Below, in pieces: positions 12,192 to 23,204 of a stretch of DNA of 64,000 bases (the stretch's first letter is position 1; each line of letters starts with the position of its first letter). Below the pieces are notes generated by a model. That model was not told where the DNA came from. It was given only the letters and a program-made list of their open reading frames with translations, and ran no database searches. The position numbers were made by a program, and so were the translations under genes. This DNA comes from Drosophila pseudoobscura (Eukaryota; Arthropoda; Insecta; Diptera; Drosophilidae): the NCBI RefSeq assembly GCF_009870125.1, contig NC_046680.1, forward strand, positions 7,192,001 to 7,256,000. The letters are read 5' to 3'.

Positions 12192-15100
12192 ATGGCATCT
12201 AAGCACGACCTCGTTGATCACTGCTCCAGCCTGTTGGAACTGTCCTGGAACTTGGGCCATCAGCCCCGCGTTGAAGGCGGAAATAACGAATACTGCCAGG
12301 GACACTGCTACCATGGGCCCCCACAATTCCATCCGCATGTGGAGCACAATTACTACAATCCCACGTTTAACGCAAGCAACGATCTGCGACCTTGTAATGG
12401 CTGCAAGAACGCCACGGCAAGGAAATCATCTCCACCCAAGGCTAAGGACAAGGTCAGAAGCAGATGCAGACCGCCTAATGATCTGCGACCCAAGTTTCCT
12501 GTAAACGTTCACTGTCCTTTCTACGATAATTCGCCGGACGTGAGGCTTGGTCCAACCCATGCGCGAGAATCACCTACAGAGACAGACGACATGGTTTGTG
12601 ATACGACTCCGACTAGAGACGGAGAGCCGAACGATCTGAGAACTTGCGCTTGCCACAACTATGCCGCGCCAGAGGAGGCAGCTCCTACTTTTAGAGAGGA
12701 TAAAGACAGGATGGGAAGAAGAGAGCCCTTATGCCCTTCTACGGCAAGAGGCGGCCCAAGCAAATGCCAGGCTTGCAACGTGGAAGGTAAGTCTTCCCAT
12801 TAGTTGGAGTATCCATCCCCAGATCACAGACACTTCAGAGAATCATCCCACAGAGGTCGACTCGAGTACGGGGATCAGGTGCGGATACAGCCATCGCCAT
12901 GACCCCCTATACTTTGATCCCCTTAGCTACAAGTCCGGGGGGAACAGGAGAAGTAGTAAAGCTACCAAAACCATCTGTGTCCCTCCCCCGTCATACCCTG
13001 AATGCCCGGCCCAGAAGAGGCCCCAGCAGCGTCAATGCCCCGATAAGACAGTCCAATATCGGGATACCCGCAGTGATGGGGCTGCGTGCGTCTCTACCTG
13101 CCCCGGCCGTGTGCGATGTTCCAGTCGTGGTAGGGACAACCGTCCTCTGGGACGAATAGCAATACGTGTCAAATGCCCATCCGGCAGCCGCTCACGGCGC
13201 CCGTTTGCAGTACGCTCCCGTTGCCCGTTGGAGCCCCAAGTCTGCACTCCAAAGTCCCCAAAGAAATCTTCCGCACGCTGCTCAAAAAAGCGTCAGACGG
13301 ACTACGTTGCTCAGAGGCCATGTAAGAAGATAATCAAAAGGAATCCCTTTGCCGTATGCCGGGACAGCTCTCAAATAGATGACATTCTGCCCCACGAGGA
13401 GTATCTGGATAAATACGAGCGAAACTGGAAACATAGGGGCAATTCATGTGCAGGGAATAGGGGCACACGCGGGAGGAATTCCAGTGCCGGGCAACATCGA
13501 TACTCTGAAATGCAGGAAAACCGCGATAATCGCGGCTATCCAGGCGGGACTTGTCCAAGGAAATGTCCGAACTACGCCTCTGTCGAGACGATGGGGGAGC
13601 AGCAGGAGAAATACCATTGCTATCGCTCTCCAGAGGAAGGGGCATGTTCACGGCGCCACACGTCCAAGAAGAGACCCAAGAAAAGGGCCATTGCGGGTCC
13701 CTGCTGCCGAATCTGCGGCCAATGCGGACTAATGCCGACGAATCCGCGAGGGTGCATCGGCCTGATCTGCCGGGTGAAATCCAAGCGATCGACTGCCGGG
13801 AGTGGCGCAAAAGGAAAACTAATCATTCTGCCGCATTCCCAAACGGTAAGCGCCAAACACTGTAAGCTTCCTTCGGAACCAGCTATTATCTTCCGCTTTT
13901 TGCCACTAGAACAAGTTAACGACCATCTACAGGTCGTTGGGACCGCCACTTCCTAGGCGCCGAGTGTGCCGTTCCCGCACCAAGTCCTGCAAGAGCAGCT
14001 ATTTTCCGGAAGCTCCAAACATCTGCCGCCTCCGCGTTCGCTATGTTGACCCTGAGCCCGAACGTTGCAAAGGGGGGAGAAATGGATCAGTGGGAGAAAT
14101 CAGAAATCGCGTCAGACCCCGCGGAGCATCCGTTGCAGAGGCGCCTTCTGTGACGCCTCAAAGGCACGCCTCCATCCCAAGACAAAGTGAGTTCCGTCCA
14201 GATCCATAATAGAATTTCTGCCAGCTTCAGTTTTCTCCGCAGCTTCTGCATCGGCCCGACACGCGCCCTCGGTTCACAGACATTCGAATCAGGGACGAAG
14301 TGGTGCTGCTAGTCCAAGTCGCTTGCCTCCCACCCAATCGACGACCAGACGCTCCCCTCAACAGCCGCAGGCCCAGGCACACCCCCGACATTCCCAGAAG
14401 CCGCAGGCACAGGCACGATACTCACAGCAGCATCGGGAACATCTCAGTCCAAGTCACCTTGAAGGCCGAATGTTTACCGCTTCAGTAAACCAATCACTAC
14501 CCAGTATCGTACGTCCAATTCCAGTTAATCCCAGATCAGCGCCGTCCCGATCGTTCGCACCGAGAATAACAAGCCCACAGCGACTCCAAGCGCCAGCGAA
14601 TCAAACAGGAGAAGAGAAGCCACGTCCTAGCAGAGCACAAAATCAAGGGCAAAGCCCCACCAGAACACATTATCAAGAAACAGGTCCCACAAGGCCACCA
14701 AATGAGAATCGAGGGGCCACCAGGCCACACCATCAAGAGCCCGGTCCTACGAGGCCACAAAATCAAGGACGAAGCCCCGACAGGTCGCAACGTCCAGAGG
14801 CAGGTCCCGCTAAGCCACAAAATGAAAACAGAGGCGCAACCAGACCGCAGCATCAGGAGCCAGGTCCGTCGAAGCCGCCAAATAAGGATCGTCGTGACAG
14901 CAAACCCCACCATTCGAGTCCAAGGCAGCCGTCAACACCACCATCAGCCCATGATCTTGGTCGCGAGAGTAGGGGACCAGCTGCCTTCTATCGCGGCAGC
15001 TTTCTGAGAGTCCGCGAATCGCAGGAGCACTTGAATGAAAGCAGCCGCGGCCCAGTGTATCGAAGGGAACCGATTAGCCATTCGCGTGGCAGCACCCGAC

Positions 15101-15276
15101 CCGGAGTGCTGTTGAATCCGGACTCCCAGTCGGTGCTGGAAACGAGGACGTGGCCGAGAATGATGCAAGGATACCATGGTTACCTCTTCGGTGGCCCCAA
15201 CATCAAGAGTCCGGGCGGTTGGAGCTGGCGCAGGATGCTGGGTAGCTATCTGAAGAGGAGAAGTTCCAAAATCTAG
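12192..15276 (+). CDS. gene B: Arg/Cys/Pro-rich protein with 20-residue tandem repeats
   Basis: I read four exons: 12192-12786, 12854-13845, 13910-14186 and 14243-15276, giving about 965 residues. All junctions keep frame with GTAAGT, GTAAGC and GTGAGT donors. The second exon could instead begin at 12839. No known domain is visible. The N-terminal third has Cys pairs (CNGCK, CACH) and three copies of the tetrapeptide NDLR. The middle is dense in Arg, Cys and Lys (CPRKCP, CCRICGQCG). Residues about 752-851 are five 20-residue repeats, alternating two subtypes (QNQGRSP and NENRGATRP). The C-terminus is basic (YLKRRSSKI). Such a composition suggests metal- or nucleic-acid-binding disorder, as in fast-evolving germline proteins; that is inference. 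Gene C starts 43 bp after its stop with no poly(A) signal between, so B and C may share a transcript. Confidence 0.65.
14632..14931 (+). repeat. coding minisatellite, 60-bp unit x5 in gene B
   Basis: Five in-frame 60-bp units. Units 1 and 3 resemble each other (QNQG.SP), as do units 2 and 4 (NENRGATRP.HQEPGP), so the higher-order unit is 120 bp. Unit 5 is degenerate. Confidence 0.8.
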
Positions 15277-15319
15277 GAGTGCCGGGAGCTACACTTCAAA
15301 CGAGACTGCCGAAAAAAAA

Positions 15320-17951
15320 ATGGAACTTTTTGGAAACGACAAAACTATGGGCCACTCCTGGGACTTTCTGAACCCGCGCAATGAAGAAGTCGACGAAAGC
15401 ACCCAGACGGACTCCTCCGCGCAGGTCGTCGACAGCTCTTCAGATGATCCACGGTCATCGGCCGGGAACGAAGCCACACCGCTCAGAAAGGGCTGCCTCA
15501 AAGGGAGCCCTCCCGAGTCCGGCAACGAGCGCATCTTTGTGCTGCGGAACTGCAATCAGTGCCACGACTACACCGTGGCTCCTTGCGGCAGGTGCAAGTG
15601 TCCCCTCAAGAATGCTCCCTGCAAGGGGCATTGCAAAGGCACGGACGAGGCTACCGGAAACTGTCCTCGGCACCAGAGGTCGACGGATGAAGCAGAGCCG
15701 CGTCGTAAGGGAGGCACCTGTCCGCTGTGCCAGAATGAGGGCAGTGATGGGATATCTGGCGGATTGTGCAGGGAGTGCAACAACAGGATCCATGACGCCA
15801 TGGGAAAATACTTTTTACAGCGATCGGAGAGCACACCGTACTATCAGGCACCACCCCCGCAGTCGCAGTATTCAGCCCCGGCATATGGATTTCCCCCGTA
15901 TCCATATTCAGTTGCCACATTGCCACTGCCTCTTCCTACGGTGCAACAGGCTTGGAACCTTGGCAAGTCTGCTGCGCGAAAGCCATCCAAAGATACCTGT
16001 GGCTGTCCGCCTCCTCAGGCTTCACAACAACGTAAACGGCCTTCACTACAGTCTGGACAGCTGGCGTCACAGCAGACTTCACAACAAGGACCACAACAGA
16101 CTCCACAACAAGGATCACAACAGGTGCCACAACAGGGGACACAACAGGCTGGACAATGGCAACCGATCCCCAACGGCCAGCCATGGTCGCCGCAGCAGCC
16201 GCAGCAGCAGCAGCAGCAGCAGCCGATACAGCAACTATTGGGAGACCCCAATGGGGGCCAGCCCCTGAACATCATTGTGCTGCAGGACTGCGACAATAAT
16301 GCGCTCATCGATCAGCTAACCACGGCCATCAGCCGGAGCGGGGGGCAGGGGCATGCCAATCTTCAGCCACCGCCAAACGAACAGGACGCGGTACAGCCAG
16401 GATACAGCAACTACAGCTACAATAATCCGCTCAGCGGCTACATTGACTACGAGGTCGTGGACTTCAATCGAGGCAGCCAGATGCAGTACAGTAGGAATAT
16501 GGACTACGATGATGGCTATGACAACGATGGTGAGTGACAATGCCAGAAATTTACCAAGGATCCGACCCCTACTCTCTGTCTCTCTCTCTCTGCTTTTAGG
16601 GTACATGGATAGGTATCAGCAGAGCCGCAGCTCATGCGACATAACCTCCTGTGTAGCCAAGAACCCACCCACGACCTGTGCTTGTAACTCCGTCTCCTGC
16701 ACCTGTAAGTCCTGTCCAAAGGAGTGTAAGCCAGACGGCGAGAAAACGGAGAATAAATCCTGCAGCTGCGCCTGCAACTGCACTGCCTGCGAGTGCAAGG
16801 TCCAAGAGACAGAGTGTGACCCCACCTGCGGGGGCAAGTGCGCCAGCAAGTGTGAGAAAAAGTGTGATCTGTGCGAGCTCCTTGCCAAGGCCCTGGAGAT
16901 CTTCATTACCCTCTCCGAACCGAAGAAGAAAAAAAAGCCGCACAGGCCATACTCCAAGAAGAAGGGAGCCTCCAATGCGGACTACATAAAGTTAAGGAAG
17001 AACAAAAACCGCAAGAGAGTAGCCTCCGGCTCCAGCACCCAGGTGGTGAATGATCTCCTGAAAGATGACTACGGAATGGGCAACAACAAGACCAGGTCCA
17101 GCATGCGCTCTACCTTTCACTCCGTCAGGCCGACCCCCTTGCATAGCGGAATGCCAAGCCCGCTACCATCCCATATTAACACCCCCGTTGAGAGCACCCA
17201 CGAATTGTTACATCAGAAGTCCCTTTATCGCCATCACCACGAGAAGGACCATGAATACGATACGGACCATTTCTTCCTCCCCAACTGCGAGAAGAATCGC
17301 TGCAAGCACGACTGCCTAGGCAAGTGCAGCCAGCCGCCCCACAGCTGTCGCAAGGGCTGCAAGAGCCACTGCAGAGCTCACTGCCATAAGCAGGGCGGCG
17401 GGGATGCCGCCCACAAGAAGTCCGATCTCCAGGGCGGCTCCAGGCAATCCCGTTGCTTCCAGTGCAATGAAGGAAAGTCCTTGTACAGCGGACGTGCCTG
17501 GCAGGAGGTGGACATGAATGATGCAGACTTTTCAAGACCCAGAAACGGCGAAAACAAACCAAAGAAAAACGGAGCGGGCTGTGGCGGATGTGCTGGCGGC
17601 AGCCCGGCGATAGTGCGTCGTAGTAGTGCTGGCGGTGTCCGGTACAAGAACGGACTACTGGGCCTCAGTCCCATCGCCCATTACCGCCCGGGAATGCTCA
17701 AGTTCCCTGTCAACTACCTACTCACCGGCTCCGATACCCGACGGAGTCTGGTGCGCACGGCCGCCGGTGTGACGCTCCATCAGACACCCTACGTGGACGT
17801 CACCGAGGCGACGAAGAAGCAGCTTCCCAGCAGAAGAAAACACAGAAAGAGATCGAGGAGCAGTCGTCCGGCAGCGAAGAAGTGGCAGACAGTTCCAATG
17901 CTCGCTCCGGGAAAATATGCATTATCCGGGATCAAGAACCATGACGGATAA
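15320..17951 (+). CDS. gene C: Cys-rich, Gln-rich protein
   Basis: Two exons, 15320-16529 and 16600-17951, joined across a 70-bp intron (GTGAGT donor, polypyrimidine tract, TTTTAG acceptor), giving 853 residues. Residues 78-153 carry CxxC-type pairs (CNQC, CGRCKC, CPLC, CREC) that could hold zinc. About 225-305 is Gln-rich with repeated QQ spaced by one or two residues. About 416-497 is a very dense Cys block (CACNSVSC, CSCACNCTACEC, CASKCEKKC), and 633-668 is a second one. The Cys spacing looks metallothionein- or sperm-structural-protein-like, but I recognise no family. The C-terminus is basic. An AATAAA lies 120 bp past the stop. The last 55 codons and the 3' UTR are duplicated downstream. 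Function unknown. Confidence 0.7.
16530..16599 (+). other. gene C intron
   Basis: Starts GTGAGT and ends with a CT-rich tract and TTTTAG. Without splicing the frame stops within three codons, and with it the frame continues for 450 codons. Confidence 0.8.
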
Positions 17952-18902
17952 CCCCAGCTCGATCCAATAATGCATAATTTCCTTCACACGCGCAGTGGCT
18001 TATAGTTTTATCCTCAAAATTTTTGAATATTTTCCATTGACCATTTCCCTTTCGGATCCCTCATATTGGCAATAAACCGGCGAAATTCCAACTAATTCAA
18101 GGGGTCTTCCTGCTTCCGGCTTCCGGTGTTCGGCGGCCTGCGTCCGGCTTCCATCGTCCGCCTTTCGCCTCTCGATGTTGTTTCCGCTTCCTGTGGCCCA
18201 GATTAGCCTTAACCCGCTTGGAGCGCGGCGCAAATCAAAGGGGCCACACAATTGACGCCGCAGGCGTTTTCTCATCGACTCGCACCAAAAGTCACTAATC
18301 ACCGAAAATATTTTGGGGAGTTGTACCTGTCCTGCCTGTGCTGCCCGACCCGGGGACGTGAGCGGACAATGAGGGACTGGATCGCTTCCTGCGCTGCTGC
18401 TGCATTTCACACTGAATTGAAACGAGACTCTAATTTGGTTTCCCCTCCTGCTGCTGCTGCCACTGGCTCCTGGCCACATGTCCTGCAGAGGGAGAGGGAC
18501 AGAGGCTGAGGGACAAGCGGAAAATGTTAATTGCTGTGCACGCACTTTTCCTCGCACACAGCAGGACATCCTTTTCCTTGTTTTTGTGTTGTGTTGGTGC
18601 CTCTGTTTGTGTACAGAGAACGCGCCTTTCCTTTGCTTCCGCTCATCAGCAGCAGCAGCAGCCGCAGCGGCAACAGATGATTCCCGTCCGGGGTCCTGGC
18701 CAGGCTCCTAATCCCATGTGTTGTGTACCAAGGCATGGAAGGTTTCTTTCTTTTGGGCAGGAAATGCAATTGTCTGGCCTCAAATATTTGCCAAAAATGC
18801 ACCGAGCCATCCAACGGATGCGAGCATTTACGGTACGTCGATTGTATCTACGTATTGTTCTAATTGTGTTTGCCCAAATGTATCTGTCAGTTGTTTAGTT
18901 TG
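17785..18902. repeat. tandem duplication, copy 1 (1118 bp)
   Basis: This unit covers the last 55 codons of gene C, its 3' UTR and downstream DNA. It is repeated directly from 18903. The two copies look identical wherever both exist. Junction bases show short CA microhomology. Confidence 0.9.
18071..18076 (+). terminator. poly(A) signal of gene C
   Basis: AATAAA 120 bp after the stop. A second identical copy lies at 19189-19194 in the duplicated unit. Confidence 0.6.
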
Positions 18903-19616
18903 CACCCTACGTGGACGTCACCGAGGCGACGAAGAAGCAGCTTCCCAGCAGAAGAAAACACAGAAAGAGATCGAGGAGCAGTCGTCCGGCAGCGAAGAAG
19001 TGGCAGACAGTTCCAATGCTCGCTCCGGGAAAATATGCATTATCCGGGATCAAGAACCATGACGGATAACCCCAGCTCGATCCAATAATGCATAATTTCC
19101 TTCACACGCGCAGTGGCTTATAGTTTTATCCTCAAAATTTTTGAATATTTTCCATTGACCATTTCCCTTTCGGATCCCTCATATTGGCAATAAACCGGCG
19201 AAATTCCAACTAATTCAAGGGGTCTTCCTGCTTCCGGCTTCCGGTGTTCGGCGGCCTGCGTCCGGCTTCCATCGTCCGCCTTTCGCCTCTCGATGTTGTT
19301 TCCGCTTCCTGTGGCCCAGATTAGCCTTAACCCGCTTGGAGCGCGGCGCAAATCAAAGGGGCCACACAATTGACGCCGCAGGCGTCAGATGATTCCCGTC
19401 CGGGGTCCTGGCCAGGCTCCTAATCCCATGTGTTGTGTACCAAGGCATGGAAGGTTTCTTTCTTTTGGGCAGGAAATGCAATTGTCTGGCCTCAAATATT
19501 TGCCAAAAATGCACCGAGCCATCCAACGGATGCGAGCATTTACGGTACGTCGATTGTATCTACGTATTGTTCTAATTGTGTTTGCCCAAATGTATCTGTC
19601 AGTTGTTTAGTTTGCA
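18903..19616. repeat. tandem duplication, copy 2 with 406-bp internal deletion
   Basis: 18903-19385 matches 17785-18267, and 19386-19616 matches 18674-18904. The 406 bp of 18268-18673 are absent. It contains a promoterless fragment of the gene C tail (codons and stop), so it is not a gene by itself. Confidence 0.9.
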
Positions 19617-21980
19617 TGATAAAGGCATTTGCGGATTTTGTTTGTCGTTTGACCTATCTATTTGTCTGCTTCTAGATTGTGTATGTCAGATGCATCTGTC
19701 GGATGCGAGAGTTTATCGCAGGATCTATTGAATATAAATGTTTCAGTCGGATACGATCATCGGCATCATTTATTTCTGTGTTTATAGGGATCTATGTATC
19801 TAATGATATCTATAGATATTCCTATATCAATCAGAAATCTTCCTATTCAGATTTCAGCCATCTTTCAGCTTCCGTTTCCGTTGGCATAAGTATATCATTA
19901 AGTATATAAATACCCTCAAGTAATCCCTTATTTTCGTAACTCCCTCACTCCAGTCACTTCCGTGCCCACCTACAATCCCACAATCCCGCAATCCCAGAGC
20001 AGATCTGTATAAGTAGTTTAACTAACAAAAAGCCGTCGCCTCATTTGAGATTTCCCTTCAGAGACAATTCAGTGAGCTTTACCCCGTACCACGCTCTTGT
20101 GGCATGCTGTGGCATGGTGTGGTATTTGTTCTGGGGCATGTTTTGTGGGTTTACTTTACTTTACTTTACTACTGTGCTGCTGCGCCTGAATGCCTGGAAT
20201 GGATGGTGCACAAACCATTTACGTGACACGTTTTGTAAGTTCTCATTGTTGCCGTTAATCAGATTCACGGAGTATTTCTTCACCGTCGTCGTCGTCGTCG
20301 TTCTCTTTATGTACTTTCATTGTTATCACTGGGAAATGCCTTAATCCGAATTTATGAAACGAAAGCGGAAGTCTGCTCTGCGGCTTGTTGTTTCTATTGT
20401 CTTCTCCGCTCCGGTGCTCGGCTCTGCCCCCGTCCCTTTGGTATTCCCATCTTCTGCTGTATGCTGTGTGGCATTTCTGATGCGATCTTTACGATCGCCT
20501 CTAGTTTTTTCCAGCTTTTTATTTACGGTTACTTCATTTGGGGTTTTATCATTTTTTTCTGATTGATTTGGGCGTTTTGCGGCACAGCGAATGAGACAGA
20601 GAGAGAAAGAAAGAATAATACGATTTCAACGGAGAGAAAACTCGGGAAGATCGACAGCTGTTCCGCCTACCGGCAGACAAAATTCTACGAAGAGGGAAAA
20701 CGCTGAAAACTTTATGACGGAAGATGCCACACAATCTGTTTATTGATTTATAGTCTGGGGAAAGTGCCAATAAAACGCCGGGCACGAACCAGAAGCTGCC
20801 TAGGATTATTTGTAGTGCCAGTCCATATGTAGAGAGCGGGGAAATCCCCCTAATGCGATCGTAAAATTTACTTCGCTCTGCACCACCACCACCAGCATCA
20901 CTCCCTCTGTCTCTTTGGTCCTCCTTTGTATATTTTTGTTGATCTTTAATGACTTTGGGGTATGAAACATGTCCAGAGGAAATTTCGAATATATGTACAT
21001 ATGTACCTCTGGCTCGTAAATCGTTTAGTCTACTTCGAGGGGCTGCTTCGATGCTCTATAAATAGTTGGCGACACCAACCCCCGAAGATGGTGGCATGGT
21101 ATCCAAAAGTAGACGGATATATTTGGGAATTTGATATATTTCCAAGGCACACGCTGCCTCCGATCCCTAGCCCTTATCCCAAAGAGTTCTCCAGCTGCAA
21201 TATCTCCGCCATGCCATCCGCCAGATGTAAGTGTAAATTAACCATCGCCTCCGATCGTTTCTCGGGCCGGGGACTACTTCCTTCACTCCGAGACTCTATT
21301 TATGCGCAAACACGAACGTAATTGAAAACCAACAAAACTAAGCAAATAGTTTTCCTTTGGGCAATTATCATACGAACGAACACACAGGAATTACCTCACA
21401 GAGTCACGTACGAGGTCCGTTCTGGGCCCTAAGTAAACATCCTCTCTCCTCTTTTTGGCAATGCAATGCGCATTGCACATCCTGTCCGAGGCGATTCTTA
21501 TCGAGATTCCTGGCCAGACAATAGAAATACACTCGTGGAATGCGATTGGATGCGTGGCAGCTGCTAGGCATCGTATGTGGACAGGATGAGCCAGGGATTA
21601 TGAGTACCTGCATGTGTATCTGGGTTTGTCCTCTGCCTGGAAGCATTCCTAAGCGGATTGGCCGCCATTCCACAGCATAGCCCAGCGATTAGAATTGATT
21701 AGAATGACGCCGAAATCAATTAGCTAAAAAAACGAGCACACGCGGGAAAAATTCAATCAATTTTCCCAAAAATCGACAGCTGCTGATAAACAAGAAATTA
21801 TGTAGATGCGTGTCAGATGGCAATGGGACACCGCCTCAAAGTGAAGGCGAGTCCAGTGGCTTTTGAGGTGCCTAGGTTATGTGGAGCTTCTGCGAAGTCG
21901 ATTTTATGGGTTCTGAGAAACGAGCCTATGTTTTCGCATCATCCATCAGCTTCCATCAGTATCATTTCGATTCTTCCGCG
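19617..21980. other. intergenic between gene C and the protease cluster
   Basis: No supported gene. It contains a TTTAC pentamer run (about 20153-20173), a GTC run (about 20283-20300), a TATAAATA box at 21057-21064, and from about 21550 a protease-unit spacer sequence that recurs near 24285-24700 and 25790-26060. Confidence 0.5.
21057..21064 (+). promoter_or_regulatory. TATA-box candidate
   Basis: TATAAATA. An ATG in an open frame lies 24 bp after it (21088), and a GTAAGT donor lies at 21226. No downstream exon could be tied to it. Confidence 0.25.
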
Positions 21981-23007
21981 ATGAAGTACGCAGGGACTTT
22001 GATTCTGGTCCTAGCGGCATGCCACGTTGTTGGAGCCCTGCGATTTCTCGAACGTCGTTGCACCTCAAAGTCGCGACACCGTCGCCGACTTATAGGAGGA
22101 GTTGATGCCAAACTATTTTCGACACCATGGATGGCATATCTGCATCGAAATGGGGATTTTATTTGCGGCGGATCCCTCATCACCTATCGTTTGTATTTCT
22201 TTTTGTGTATATTTGATTAAAGCTTAAATTCCTGCATTCATTGATTTCAGGCTTCGTTCTCACTGCTGCGCATTGTAGAAAGTTGGACGAGCAAATGTAA
22301 GTAAAACCCTAGATCCATAGATACTTTAAACGCATTTCTTCTTCCTACAGAGTGGTGCGACTGGGCGAATACGATGTCGATACACAGATAGATTGCAGAG
22401 ATCGAGGATGCGCACTTCCCTTTGAAGACCATGAAGTCGAGTCCTTTTATTCGCATCCCTCCTACACGACGATCAAGCACTTCGATATAGCTCTCGTTAA
22501 ACTCAAGACGAGGGTGGTAGAGCAAAGTAATACCACCGAAAACATATGTACATCCCATATCATACATTGATAAGCATGTTTCTTCTAGACAACATCACAC
22601 CGATCTGTCTGCTGTTGGACACCACGGACACATGGCAGCGTTATGTAGATTCCATTCAACAGTTTTCTGTGGCAGGCTGGGGCTGGACCAAAACGGATTC
22701 GCTTAGCCACGTTCTCCAGACGGCGAATGTCACGAAGGTTGACGAGTTCACCTGCATTGGTGATTTTGGTTTTGAAGTCGATCAGAGTCACATCTGTGCC
22801 GGGGATCCCGCTCGCCATACGTGCAACGGAGACTCTGGCGGCCCATTGTTTGCAACAATAAGCGAAGATTTGGTGGACTACAACGTTCAGTTTGGGATTG
22901 TCAGCTACGGAGAGAACCCTTGCAAAGGCGTGGGTGTATTCACGAATGTTAAAAGCTATATTCCATGGATCGAACACACCATAAACAGGGCAAACACTGT
23001 AGCATAA
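21981..23007 (+). CDS. secreted trypsin-fold serine protease, copy 1
   Basis: Four exons: 21981-22188, 22251-22296, 22351-22526 and 22589-23007, giving 282 residues. A signal peptide (MKYAGTLILVLAACHVVGA) is followed by a short pro-region and the activation site RRR|LIGG. The catalytic triad is present: His in TAAHC, Asp in FDIALVKL, Ser in GDSGGP. There is no CLIP domain. WMAYLH, FICGGSLI, LGEYD and PICLLL are typical of the large Drosophila cluster of secreted non-digestive S1A proteases. By chymotrypsin numbering residue 189 is His, not the Asp of trypsins, so the specificity is unclear. It is the first of three tandem paralogues and differs from copies 2 and 3 mainly in exon 4 (TKTDS, CNGDSGGP). 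Probably haemolymph or reproductive-tract secreted; expression is not inferable. Confidence 0.88.
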
Positions 23008-23204
23008 GAAATATATTGATGTTACATTTTGGTAGTGAAATATATCAACTAAAGATGCATGCTTGCAGTGGCTTTTGAGGTCGCTAGGTTATGTGGAGCT
23101 TCTGCGAAGTCGATTTTATAGGTTCTGAGAATAGATTCGCAAAACGAGTCTATGCTTTCGCATCATCTATCAGCTTCCATCAGTATCATTTCGATTCTTC
23201 CGCG

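Noticed and set aside
12787-12822. 36-bp intron in gene B using the first AG
   Set aside because: Too short for a Drosophila intron and out of phase; acceptors at 12838 or 12853 keep frame.
13846-13932. gene B exon 3 beginning at 13933 after CTACAG
   Set aside because: That phase stops within eight codons; the acceptor ending 13909 keeps the frame open.
18903-19616. a fourth gene in the duplicated tail of gene C
   Set aside because: It only holds the last 55 codons and UTR of gene C; no start or promoter.
20045-20344. hydrophobic 99-codon + strand frame
   Set aside because: It starts with TTG rather than ATG and includes TTTAC and GTC simple repeats.
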